A program made the translations under genes and the position numbers. A stretch of DNA of 64,000 nt from Gelidibacter maritimus. GTDB lineage: Bacteria; Bacteroidota; Bacteroidia; Flavobacteriales; Flavobacteriaceae. Below the pieces are notes generated by a model. The model had not been told where the DNA came from and made no database searches. It worked only from the letters and a program-made list of their open reading frames with translations. Shown piece by piece: positions 35,612 to 51,047 of this stretch. Location of the stretch: positions 180,622 to 244,621 of the forward strand of contig NZ_JACGLT010000007.1 of assembly GCF_014062315.1 (NCBI RefSeq), read 5' to 3'. How positions within the stretch are numbered: position 1 is the stretch's first letter; every line of letters begins with the position of its first letter.

Positions 35612-35625
35612 CGAAACCGATTTCG
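35612..35625. promoter_or_regulatory. LacI-operator-like palindrome upstream of GH2
   Basis: CGAAACCGATTTCG is a near-perfect palindrome (CGAAA/TTTCG arms around a CCGA centre) of the GAAAnCGnTTTC shape that LacI-family regulators bind. It lies about 180 bases before the GH2 start, in the 239-base spacer where a new transcription unit could begin. No LacI gene is in the window, so this is tentative. Confidence 0.35.
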
Positions 35626-35754
35626 AAAAATTTAATATGTCATACATAATCCTATTGATGAAATATTGCTTAATTTTAGGGCTTAAAGGAGCAATAATCA
35701 GTATCAATTTCGCTTACTAATGCTATCATATATTCAAAAATGTAGCTATTGTGA

Positions 35755-39159
<3,405 letters not shown>

Positions 39160-39187
39160 TCAAAATTAAAACTGACATAGCATAGGC

Positions 39188-42987
<3,800 letters not shown>

Positions 42988-43015
42988 TTAATTAAAATAA
43001 GTTTATAAAAAAATG

Positions 43016-43062
43016 CCATATCGACTTTAATGCAACACGCAGAAAGTCGATATTGGTTTTTT
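43016..43062 (+). terminator. Terminator between GH2-2 and GH27-2
   Basis: CCATATCGACTTT (43016-43028) pairs with AAAGTCGATATTGG (43043-43056), with one bulged T, and is followed by six T residues. It sits 28 bases after the GH2 stop codon and only 13 bases before the GH27 ATG. It either ends the upstream transcript or acts as an attenuator for the downstream gene. Confidence 0.75.
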
Positions 43063-43075
43063 AAAATATATTGAA

Positions 43076-44329
43076 ATGATCAGATGTTGTCTCTTTTTTG
43101 TGGTTATGATGCTTGTATCTTGTAAAAACCAAGAGCAAGATCCAAGACCGTTTGATTTAAATGAAAATAGTTCACCTGCCCTATTGAACCCGCAAACTCC
43201 GATTATGGGCTGGTCCAGTTGGAATAATTTTCACGTCGATATTAACGAAGAAGTGATCAAAGCACAAGCAGATTTTATGGTGTCTTCGGGGATGGCGCAG
43301 GCTGGGTACACCTATGTCAATGTGGACGATGGTTTTTTTGCCGGTCGTGATGAACATGGTGACTTGCTCGTCCATCCTGTTCGGTTTCCAAATGGGATGA
43401 AAGTGATATCAGATTACATCCATTCCAAAGGTTTAAAAGCTGGAATCTATTCTGACGCCGGCATCAATACCTGTGCGTCGCATTGGGACAATGACACTAT
43501 TGGTGTTGGCTCTGGACTGATGGGGCACGATCGTAAAGATTTGAAACTGATGCTCAACGATTGGAATTATGATTTCATTAAAGTCGATTGGTGCGGTGGC
43601 GATTGGCTTGGGCTTGATGAAGAAACCCGCTACACACAAATCGCCAATATCATCAAAGAGATCAAACCCAATACGGTTTTTAATATCTGCCGTTGGGAAT
43701 TTCCAGGCGAGTGGGCACTGCAAATTGCGGATTCGTGGCGGATTTCAGGTGATATTTCCAACGAATTTAGTTCGATTCTAAACATCATCGATTTGAATGC
43801 CGATTTGTGGAAATACTCGTCTCCCGGCCATGTCAATGATATGGACATGTTACAAGTGGGGAGAGGAATGACTTATGAAGAAGATAAAACACATTTTACC
43901 ATGTGGTGTATGATGAATTCGCCACTTTTAGCAGGAAATGATTTGCGATATATGACCGATGAAACCATATCCATATTGACCAATGAAGAGATTATTGCGC
44001 TCAATCAAGATCCATTGGTCTATCAGGCGCGCCGACTGGTTGATCGTGGCGATTTGGAAGTTTGGGCAAAACCGTTAATCTCGACGATGAGCGGAAAAGT
44101 GGCGGTCACTTTGTTGAACAGATCAAATAGAACGGCAATGATTTCTTTTGATTTAGAAACTGTAGGTTTGGACCCTTCAGAAGGTTATAGTTATCGCGAT
44201 TTATGGGCAAAGAAGGACTTTGAGACGAGTACAGATAAGGCTTTAGGTTTTCAAGTGCCTTCACACGGCGTTGTAGTTTTGACTCTTGATGGTACGTCAA
44301 AACCATTCAATGTGTTTCAGAATAAATAA
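43076..44329 (+). CDS. GH27 family glycosidase 2 (lipoprotein)
   Basis: This is a lipid-anchored (lipobox VSC, Cys16) family 27 enzyme, 417 residues. It begins TPIMGWSSWNNFHV, then YVNVDDGFFAGRD. The nucleophile is Asp171 in KVDWCGGD, and the acid/base Asp is in WRISGDISNEF. HVNDMDMLQVG replaces the usual WNDPDML region. A beta-sandwich C-terminus follows. It differs clearly from the GH27 at 1942, for example in the WCGGD loop and the region before the nucleophile, so it may act on another alpha-galactoside or alpha-GalNAc. Its start is close behind a terminator hairpin, so it may be under separate control. It is followed by a 219-base repeat-rich spacer. Confidence 0.88.
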   Translation: MIRCCLFFVVMMLVSCKNQEQDPRPFDLNENSSPALLNPQTPIMGWSSWNNFHVDINEEVIKAQADFMVSSGMAQAGYTYVNVDDGFFAGRDEHGDLLVHPVRFPNGMKVISDYIHSKGLKAGIYSDAGINTCASHWDNDTIGVGSGLMGHDRKDLKLMLNDWNYDFIKVDWCGGDWLGLDEETRYTQIANIIKEIKPNTVFNICRWEFPGEWALQIADSWRISGDISNEFSSILNIIDLNADLWKYSSPGHVNDMDMLQVGRGMTYEEDKTHFTMWCMMNSPLLAGNDLRYMTDETISILTNEEIIALNQDPLVYQARRLVDRGDLEVWAKPLISTMSGKVAVTLLNRSNRTAMISFDLETVGLDPSEGYSYRDLWAKKDFETSTDKALGFQVPSHGVVVLTLDGTSKPFNVFQNK

Positions 44330-44358
44330 GAATTAATATTATGGTGCGTTGGGATGTC

Positions 44359-44392
44359 GCTCCTGCCTGCCGGCAGGCAGGCAGGCAGGAGC
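44359..44392. repeat. GC-rich 12-bp hairpin
   Basis: GCTCCTGCCTGC (44359-44370) and its perfect complement at 44381-44392 enclose CGGCAGGCAG. The element is entirely GC-rich in an AT-rich genome and has no T-tract. A smaller relative lies at 10849-10864. It is likely a mobile-type or REP intergenic palindrome. Confidence 0.75.
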
Positions 44393-44400
44393 TCAGAAAT

Positions 44401-44517
44401 CCCATAGGGATGACATCTTTGTAGCCAATGAAAATTAGTAAAAATAAGCCTCGTAGAGGCGACATCTTAAATACCGGTGTATCGATCATCTATAAATGAT
44501 GATTTAAGGTGTCGTCT
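44401..44517. repeat. GACATCTT-type REP-like elements upstream of GH2-3
   Basis: CCCATAGGGATGACATCTTT (from 44401) and GCCTCGTAGAGGCGACATCTT (from 44448) share the design of a short GC hairpin followed by GACATCTT. A reverse-oriented remnant TAAGGTGTCGTCT ends at 44517. They resemble the GGGGCGATATAT elements at 18907-19023. They fill most of the spacer before the GH2 gene at 44549. Confidence 0.6.
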
Positions 44518-44548
44518 AAATGATATATAAATATATTTTAAGTCCAAA

Positions 44549-47011
44549 ATGAAGATTGCTGATGTTTTTATAAGAAAAAAGAACACCCTGCTTGTCGCTT
44601 TGTGTATGGCATTGACCGTATCTGTATGTGCTCAAGAAAAAACCAGAGAAGTGTTGACCTTAGAAAAAAACTGGCGTTTTCATAAAGGCGATGTTGAGAA
44701 TGCTTATTTAGAGGCTTTTAACGATTCGAAATGGGAAAACGTTATTGTGCCACATGATTGGGCCATCAAAGGTCCGTTCAACAAAGAAATAGACAAGCAA
44801 ACCGTCGCCATTGTCCAAAACAACGAGCAGGTGGCCACTGAAAAAACTGGCCGCACTGGTGCCTTGCCTTATATTGGGGTGGGGTGGTACCGTACCAAGT
44901 TTTCTGTTCCAGATTTTTCCGAAGATAAAAAAGTCATTCTCTTATTTGAAGGGGCTATGAGCGAACCCGAAATTTTTCTTAACGGAAAAAAAGTGGGCAG
45001 CTGGAATTACGGATATAGCTATTTTTATTTTGATGTTACTGAATATATTAGAGCAAATCAAGATAATATCTTAGCGGTCAGATTGTCCAATCGTGAAAAA
45101 TCATCACGTTGGTATCCTGGCGCGGGTTTATATCGCAACGTCCGAGTGATTGTCAAAAACAAGAACAGCATTGATCAGTGGGGCACATTTATTACCACGC
45201 CATTAATCACTGCTACGGTAGCAAAAGTGAATGTCAAGACTAAAGTTTCTGGAGAAAACTTAAAATTAATTACCCAAATTAAAGATGCTGAGGGCAACCT
45301 CGTTTCACAGGATACCACTAATGCTATTTATGGCAACGAATTTGAACAAAACATTGCGGTAAACAATCCTATATTATGGGGTCCGGACCATCCGTATCTT
45401 TACTCAGCCACGTCGCAACTATATTCTGATGATGTTCTAAAGGATGCAACCATGACCCGTTTTGGGATTCGGAAAATAAATTACGAAGCTAAGAAAGGAT
45501 TTAGCCTGAATGATTCTATCATCAAATTTAAGGGCGTTTGTCTGCACCACGATTTGGGACCTATCGGCACAGCCATTAATACCGCAGCATTACGCCGACA
45601 ATTGACCATTTTAAAAGACCTGGGTGCCAATGCCATTCGTAGTTCCCATAACATGCCCTCATTGGAACAATTGGAACTGTGTGACGAAATGGGCTTTTTG
45701 TTTTTAGCAGAAAGTTTTGACGAATGGGCAAAACCCAAAGTAGAAAATGGCTATCATTTGTATTTTGATACGGATGCTGAAAAAGATGTGGTCAATTTGG
45801 TGCATGCCACCAGAAATCACCCCAGTATTGTCATGTGGAGTTCCGGAAATGAAGTGCCTGACCAATGGGGAAGCGAAGGCGCCAAACGCGCCAAATGGTT
45901 GCAGGACATTTTCCATCGTGAAGACCCAACCCGACCGGTCACTGTGGGTATGGATCAGGTTAAGGCCACAATAGCGTCAGGATTTGGAGCCGTTTTGGAT
46001 ATTCCAGGGTTGAATTACCGTGTGCACTTATATGAAGAAGCGTATGAAGCCTTTCCGCAGGGTATGATTTTAGGTTCAGAAACCGCATCTACTGTGAGTT
46101 CCCGTGGCATCTATAAATTCCCAGTGGTAGAAGCAAAAATGAAACAATATCCTGATTTGCAATCCTCCTCCTATGATTTGGAAGCCTGTAGTTGGTCTAA
46201 CATTCCGGATGAAGATTTTGTGTTGCAGGATGATAAACCATGGGTGATTGGCGAGTTTGTATGGACCGGTTTTGATTATTTAGGCGAACCCACACCGTAT
46301 GATGATAAATGGCCATCGAGAAGCTCTTACTTTGGAATCAGTGATTTGGCTGGCTTGCCTAAGGACCGATTCTATTTGTATCGAAGCCGTTGGAATATCA
46401 ACGATGACACCTTGCACATGCTCCCACATTGGAACTGGGAAGGCCGAGAGGGCGAAGTAACACCTGTATTTGTCTATACCAGTTATAATAGTGCCGAATT
46501 GTTCGTGAATGGAAAAAGCATGGGCATTCAAACTAAAAATAAGAGTACACCAACCCAACGGTATCGTTTAATGTGGATGGACGTCAAATATGAGCCAGGC
46601 ACTATAAAAGTCGTGGCCTACGATGCTAATGGAAACGCTGTGGCAGAAAAAGAAACACATACGGCAGGCAAGCCCTATCAACTTGTTTTGGAAGCTGATA
46701 GAACTGAGCTTAAAGCAGACGGTAAGGATTTGGCATTTGTTACGGTATCTGTAGTTGATAAAAACGGAATTCCATGTCCTACCGCTACCAATCAATTAAA
46801 TTTCGACGTCAAGGGCACTGGATCGTACAGAGCGGCCGCTAATGGCGATGCAACCTCATTGGAGATGTTCCACTTGCCCACTATGAAATTATTTAGTGGT
46901 AAATTAGTGGTTCTTGTACAATCGGCTGAAGATGCAGGTGAGATTGTATTAACAGTTTCAGGAAAGGGATTGAAAACAGGAAAAATAAACATTGCAACGA
47001 ATCATTTTTAA
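44549..47011 (+). CDS. GH2 beta-galactosidase-type enzyme 3 with added Ig domains
   Basis: This is a secreted family 2 enzyme, 820 residues, of the shorter type without the LacZ small-chain domain. A long N-terminus ends in VCAQ. Sugar-binding motifs are WRFHKGD, VPHDWAIKGPF and GVGWYRTKF, then SRWYPGAGLYRNV. The barrel starts FKGVCLHHDLGPIG, with acid/base Glu435 (SSGNEVPD) and nucleophile Glu511 (LGSETAS). After the barrel come a DUF4982-like domain (FVYTSYNSAELFVNGKS) and an Ig-like domain (LVLEADRTELKADGKDLAFV). This layout is common in Bacteroidota beta-galactosidases; beta-glucuronidase or beta-mannosidase activity cannot be excluded. It lies upstream of the sulfatases and GH16. Confidence 0.92.
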   Translation: MKIADVFIRKKNTLLVALCMALTVSVCAQEKTREVLTLEKNWRFHKGDVENAYLEAFNDSKWENVIVPHDWAIKGPFNKEIDKQTVAIVQNNEQVATEKTGRTGALPYIGVGWYRTKFSVPDFSEDKKVILLFEGAMSEPEIFLNGKKVGSWNYGYSYFYFDVTEYIRANQDNILAVRLSNREKSSRWYPGAGLYRNVRVIVKNKNSIDQWGTFITTPLITATVAKVNVKTKVSGENLKLITQIKDAEGNLVSQDTTNAIYGNEFEQNIAVNNPILWGPDHPYLYSATSQLYSDDVLKDATMTRFGIRKINYEAKKGFSLNDSIIKFKGVCLHHDLGPIGTAINTAALRRQLTILKDLGANAIRSSHNMPSLEQLELCDEMGFLFLAESFDEWAKPKVENGYHLYFDTDAEKDVVNLVHATRNHPSIVMWSSGNEVPDQWGSEGAKRAKWLQDIFHREDPTRPVTVGMDQVKATIASGFGAVLDIPGLNYRVHLYEEAYEAFPQGMILGSETASTVSSRGIYKFPVVEAKMKQYPDLQSSSYDLEACSWSNIPDEDFVLQDDKPWVIGEFVWTGFDYLGEPTPYDDKWPSRSSYFGISDLAGLPKDRFYLYRSRWNINDDTLHMLPHWNWEGREGEVTPVFVYTSYNSAELFVNGKSMGIQTKNKSTPTQRYRLMWMDVKYEPGTIKVVAYDANGNAVAEKETHTAGKPYQLVLEADRTELKADGKDLAFVTVSVVDKNGIPCPTATNQLNFDVKGTGSYRAAANGDATSLEMFHLPTMKLFSGKLVVLVQSAEDAGEIVLTVSGKGLKTGKINIATNHF

Positions 47012-47039
47012 TATTTAATCTATTGCAAAATGAACGAAA

Positions 47040-47315
47040 ATGAAGCAGCTAATCACAGATAGAAATCTTATCATCATAAATTCTGTAATAATTCTTTATT
47101 TTTTTGGTATTTATATACTTTATAAATATCAAGTAGATATTGTAATCATTGGTGTTTTTCAAGAAATGCTCTCAATTCCTTTTATGCTGGCTCAAATAAT
47201 ATTTATAATTATTGGAATACACCATCTTGTAAAACATAAAATAAAAATCCTGACTTTAATTAGTGTTATTGCTTTAGCGATTTGCTTAACCATTACAGTA
47301 GGCAGCTTTTTTTAA
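47040..47315 (+). CDS. Small three-helix membrane protein, unknown
   Basis: This 91-residue protein has three predicted membrane helices (IIINSVIILYFFGIYILY, MLSIPFMLAQIIFIIIGIHH, ILTLISVIALAICLTITVGS). I recognise no family. The start follows the GH2 stop codon by 28 bases and the sulfatase begins 79 bases after its end, so it lies within the operon. A role is not evident. Base use is more AT-rich than its neighbours, as expected for many Ile and Leu codons. Confidence 0.6.
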   Translation: MKQLITDRNLIIINSVIILYFFGIYILYKYQVDIVIIGVFQEMLSIPFMLAQIIFIIIGIHHLVKHKIKILTLISVIALAICLTITVGSFF

Positions 47316-47394
47316 AACAATAAACTCCATAACTCACAATTGAGATTAAATGCTTCTATTAAGAATCGATTATATCAAAATAAACAGATAAAAA

Positions 47395-48966
47395 ATGAAA
47401 CTATTAAGAATCTTTATTTTTTTAAGCTGCATGGTTTTCATGTGGGGATGTAAAAACGGGAAAGTAGCCAACCAAGAACATGTGGCGATATCTCAGAAAC
47501 CAAACATCATTTATATACTTGCGGACGATTTGGGTTACGGCGATTTGGGCGTATACGGACAGACTAAAATTGAAACGCCAAACATTGATGCCTTAGCCAA
47601 AGAAGGGATGCTATTTACCCAGCATTATTCAGCCTCGCCGGTATGTGCACCTGCTCGAGCATCACTACTGACCGGTTTGCACGGCGGCCATGCGAGTATC
47701 CGTGGTAATGATGAATGGACAGAGCGTGGGAACGTCTGGAACTATCGTGCCATGATTGCCGATTCCACTTTGGAAGGTCAACGCCCAATGCCAAAAAATA
47801 CGGTTACTATTGCTGATTTATTAAAATCGGCCAATTATAAGACAGGAATTGTTGGAAAGTGGGGATTGGGTGCACCGCAGACTGAATCCATTCCTACCGA
47901 AATGGGTTTCGATTATTTCTTTGGATACAATTGTCAAAGATTAGCGCATACCTACACTCCCGTGCATTTGTACGAAAATGAAATCCGCTACCACCTTAAA
48001 AATGATACCGTAGCGCCTCATGAAGGTTTAGCCAAGGATAGCGATGAATTTTCATTGATGGCCTATGCGAAATACCAACAACCCGATTATAGTCCTGAAT
48101 TGATTTTTGAAAAGATGATGGCTTTTATTGATAAGAATAAAAAGCAGCCGTTTTTTATGTACTGGGCCAGCCCTATTCCACATGTGCCGTTGCAAGCCCC
48201 ACAAAAATGGGTGGATTATTACGTTGATAAGTTCGGTGATGAAGATCCGTATTATTTCAAGAAAGAGCGCGGAAGTTACTTTCCAACACGGTATCCGCAT
48301 GCGTCCTATGCGGCTATGATTTCTTACTTGGACGAAAATGTTGGGAAATTGGTGAGCTACTTAAAGGACGAAGGCTTATATGATAACACCTTAATTATTT
48401 TTACATCAGATAATGGTCCGGCAAATGATGGCGGTGCAGATCCGGTATGGTTCAACAGTGGAGGGGAATTGCAAGAACAGGTTGGAAGGGGGAAAGGCTA
48501 TACTTACGAAGGCGGCATCCGGGTACCGATGATAGCCACTTGGCCAGCAAGAATCAAGGCAGGAACGACCAGCGATCATATGTCTGCGTTTTATGATATG
48601 ATGCCTACTTTTAATGAAATTGCCCATGTCCAAACCGATACGCCGACCGATGGAATTAGTTTTTATAACACCTTGACAAATACCGATAAACAAAAGGAAC
48701 ACGAGTACCTCTATTGGGAATTCGCCGGTTATAATGGACAGGTCGCCGTAAGAATGGGCAAATGGAAAATGATTTGGAAAAACATAAAAGGCGGCAATAA
48801 GGAAGTCGAGTTGTACGATTTGGAAACTGATATCCGAGAGGAGCACAATATCATGGACCAACATCCCGAAATGCTGGAGAAATTTTATGAGATTGTGAAG
48901 AAAGAGCATAAGACTCCCGAAAATGAATCCTTTAGGATTGATGGGGTGGAAGCACTTTTTAAGTAG
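47395..48966 (+). CDS. S1-family sulfatase 1 (lipoprotein)
   Basis: This is an exolytic sulfatase removing sulfate esters from glycans. Its active-site Cys84 in CAPAR (CxPxR) must be converted to formylglycine by a maturase not encoded here. The signal ends MWGC. Metal-binding motifs are YILADDLGYGD near the start and TSDNGP in the middle; GKWGLG and HVPL are typical of the family. A C-terminal domain starts near RMGKWKMIWKN. At 523 residues it is of usual length. I recall similar sequences among Bacteroides galactose- or GalNAc-3-sulfatases, but the subfamily cannot be fixed by eye. It precedes a second sulfatase and a GH16, pointing to sulfated galactose-containing chains. Confidence 0.92.
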   Translation: MKLLRIFIFLSCMVFMWGCKNGKVANQEHVAISQKPNIIYILADDLGYGDLGVYGQTKIETPNIDALAKEGMLFTQHYSASPVCAPARASLLTGLHGGHASIRGNDEWTERGNVWNYRAMIADSTLEGQRPMPKNTVTIADLLKSANYKTGIVGKWGLGAPQTESIPTEMGFDYFFGYNCQRLAHTYTPVHLYENEIRYHLKNDTVAPHEGLAKDSDEFSLMAYAKYQQPDYSPELIFEKMMAFIDKNKKQPFFMYWASPIPHVPLQAPQKWVDYYVDKFGDEDPYYFKKERGSYFPTRYPHASYAAMISYLDENVGKLVSYLKDEGLYDNTLIIFTSDNGPANDGGADPVWFNSGGELQEQVGRGKGYTYEGGIRVPMIATWPARIKAGTTSDHMSAFYDMMPTFNEIAHVQTDTPTDGISFYNTLTNTDKQKEHEYLYWEFAGYNGQVAVRMGKWKMIWKNIKGGNKEVELYDLETDIREEHNIMDQHPEMLEKFYEIVKKEHKTPENESFRIDGVEALFK

Positions 48967-49023
48967 TAAGTGGGGATTAACGATTGGAAATTGAGGATTT
49001 TTGATCGGTATTAAAAGATGTGA

Positions 49024-49061
49024 CACAGAGTTCCACAGAGTTCCACAGAGTTTCCACAGAG
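49024..49061. repeat. Ten-base tandem array CACAGAGTTC
   Basis: Three and a half units of CACAGAGTTC (the third with an extra T) lie in the 240-base spacer between the sulfatases. The period is 10 bases, unlike the 7-base arrays elsewhere. Nothing else is evident in the spacer beyond a 22-codon frame at 49120-49188 that I do not support as a gene. Confidence 0.75.
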
Positions 49062-49206
49062 CGAATAGGCTGTTGAAACGATGTTGGAATAGTTACCTCG
49101 AATTGGTCAAAACTTAAGAATGAAATATATTAGAACTGCAGATATGGTCGATGATACTTTGCAGATTTTAAAAACCGAAAAGCATTAAATTAAAAATAAA
49201 TTTTAC

Positions 49207-50811
49207 ATGAAATATTTTAAACACTTATTCATTGCTATTGGTGGCCTGCTCATAGTAAGCTGTAAGCAAATTAATACTTCTGCAAAAACAGAAGATACGT
49301 CAAATGAAAAACCTAATATCATTTTCATCATGTCCGATGATCATGCTTATCAAGCCATCAGTGCTTATGACAAAACGTTAATCAATACGCCAAATATAGA
49401 TCGGATTGCTGACGAAGGCATGCTTTTTACGAATGCGACGGTCACCAATTCCATTTGTGCGCCATCACGAGCGGTGATACTTACTGGTAAACACAGCCAT
49501 ATCAACGGGAAAATAGACAACTTGAGTAAGTTTGATACCGCCAATGTTACGTTTCCGCAAATTCTTCAGAAAGCAGGTTATCAAACCGCCATGTTTGGAA
49601 AATTGCACTTTGGCAACAACCCAAAAGGATTTGATGAATTCAAGATTTTACCTGGTCAGGGCGATTATTACAATCCGCGATTTATTACTCAAAAAGGAGA
49701 TACGATCATTGAGGGGTACGTTACGGACATCACAACTGATCTGACTTTGGATTGGATGAAAAATCGCCGAGATCCAAACAAGCCCTTTATGTTGATGTAC
49801 TTGCACAAAGCGCCACATCGCGCCTGGTTGCCAAGTGAAAAGTATTATAAGGAATATACTCAAAAGACCTTTCCATTACCAGAAACCTTATTTGATGATT
49901 ATAAGACCAGAGGTACTGCAGCCAAAACTGCCGAAATGGGAATTTTGAAACACATGTCGCTTATTAATGATACCAAATTAACACCACAAACCGTCAAAGA
50001 ATTGGGTATTCAGGAATGGAGTCGTCTGGGTGAAAGTTTAGGCACGATGAATGAAGAGCAGCGCGCCAGTTGGGATGCGGTTTACGGACCAATTAATGAA
50101 GATTTCAAAAAACGATATCCTACCATGAACGATTCCACGCTTACCGTTTGGAAATACCAGCGTTACTTGCAGGATTATTTAGGAACCATTGCATCGGTTG
50201 ATGATAATGTAGGTCGCGTACTGGACTATTTGGATGATGAAAATCTTGCCAATAATACCATCGTGGTTTACACCTCAGATCAGGGTTTTTATTTGGGCGA
50301 ACACGGCTGGTTCGACAAGCGTTTTATGTACAACGAATCGTTTAAAACCCCGTTATTAATCAAATGGCCAAATAAAATAAAGCCAGGTATCACAGAAGAT
50401 GAAATGGTGCAGAATCTGGATTTTGCCCAAACCTTTTTGGAAGTCGCCGGCGTCACGGCACCAAATGACATGCAAGGCGAGAGTTTGGTCCCACTTTTAG
50501 AAGGCAAGAAGGCGCTTTGGGATAGAGATGCTGTGTATTACCATTATTATGAATATCCCGCCGAGCACGCTGTAAAAAGGCATTATGGTATCGCTACCAA
50601 GGATTATAAGATTATCCATTTTTATTACGATGTGGACGAATGGGAATTGTATGACCGCAAAAAAGATCCAAAAGAAGTCAATAATGTGATTGATGACCCT
50701 GAATATGCCACGGTGGTTGCTGAAATGAAACAGAAACTTAAGGAAACGCGCATAAAGTATAAAGATTCAGAAGCGCTGGATAAAAAGTATATAGAGAGTT
50801 ATAATAAGTAA
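49207..50811 (+). CDS. S1-family sulfatase 2, GlcNAc-6-sulfatase-like (lipoprotein)
   Basis: This is a second lipid-anchored sulfatase (lipobox VSC) with active-site Cys84 in CAPSR. Motifs are FIMSDDHAYQAISAYDK, SICAPSRAVILTGK, FGKLHFGNNPKGFDEF, HKAPHRAWLPS, TSDQGFYLGEHGWFDKRFMY and a C-terminal sheet with DYKIIHFYYDVDEWELYD. The LGEHGWFDK and HKAPH stretches resemble N-acetylglucosamine-6-sulfatases and related mucin or heparan sulfatases, from memory. The 534 residues are complete. It would expose GlcNAc for the GH20 and GH84 enzymes nearby. Formylglycine maturation must come from elsewhere in the genome. Confidence 0.92.
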   Translation: MKYFKHLFIAIGGLLIVSCKQINTSAKTEDTSNEKPNIIFIMSDDHAYQAISAYDKTLINTPNIDRIADEGMLFTNATVTNSICAPSRAVILTGKHSHINGKIDNLSKFDTANVTFPQILQKAGYQTAMFGKLHFGNNPKGFDEFKILPGQGDYYNPRFITQKGDTIIEGYVTDITTDLTLDWMKNRRDPNKPFMLMYLHKAPHRAWLPSEKYYKEYTQKTFPLPETLFDDYKTRGTAAKTAEMGILKHMSLINDTKLTPQTVKELGIQEWSRLGESLGTMNEEQRASWDAVYGPINEDFKKRYPTMNDSTLTVWKYQRYLQDYLGTIASVDDNVGRVLDYLDDENLANNTIVVYTSDQGFYLGEHGWFDKRFMYNESFKTPLLIKWPNKIKPGITEDEMVQNLDFAQTFLEVAGVTAPNDMQGESLVPLLEGKKALWDRDAVYYHYYEYPAEHAVKRHYGIATKDYKIIHFYYDVDEWELYDRKKDPKEVNNVIDDPEYATVVAEMKQKLKETRIKYKDSEALDKKYIESYNK

Positions 50812-50844
50812 TGGGTGGAGGTGGAATTAATCGATGTTTTTAGA

Positions 50845-50872
50845 GTTCAGAGTTTAGAGTTCAGGGTTCAGA
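50845..50872. repeat. Heptamer array, unit GTTCAGA
   Basis: Four 7-base units (GTTCAGA, GTTTAGA, GTTCAGG, GTTCAGA) lie 33 bases after the sulfatase stop codon. A GC-rich stretch with CCGGCAAG and GCGGACAG follows at 50876-50925, similar to the insert at 20125-20156 on the opposite strand. Confidence 0.75.
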
Positions 50873-50949
50873 GTTCCGCCTACGCAAAAGCTGCCGGCAA
50901 GTGGTTGGGCAAGCGGACAGTCAGATGTTAGAATGTTTTATTGTTTCTT

Positions 50950-50991
50950 AACCGATAACCGATAACCGATAACCGATAACCGATAACCCAT
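50950..50991. repeat. Heptamer array, unit AACCGAT
   Basis: Five exact AACCGAT units and one AACCCAT unit lie 56 bases before the GH16 start codon. The unit is identical to one in the array at 29695-29750, 21 kb away. Confidence 0.88.
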
Positions 50992-51047
50992 AGCCTTAGA
51001 AATTGAATTAAATATGTTTTATAAACTTTAAAGGAAAAAACCATTAG

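Noticed and set aside
48406..49026. 206-codon minus-strand frame opposite the first sulfatase
   Set aside because: It lies almost wholly inside a sulfatase gene with clear motifs on the plus strand; the length comes from codon bias, and the product matches no family I know.
49120..49188. 22-codon frame MKYIRTADMVDDTLQ... before sulfatase 2
   Set aside because: It is too short to support; no ribosome site or conservation evidence is available.
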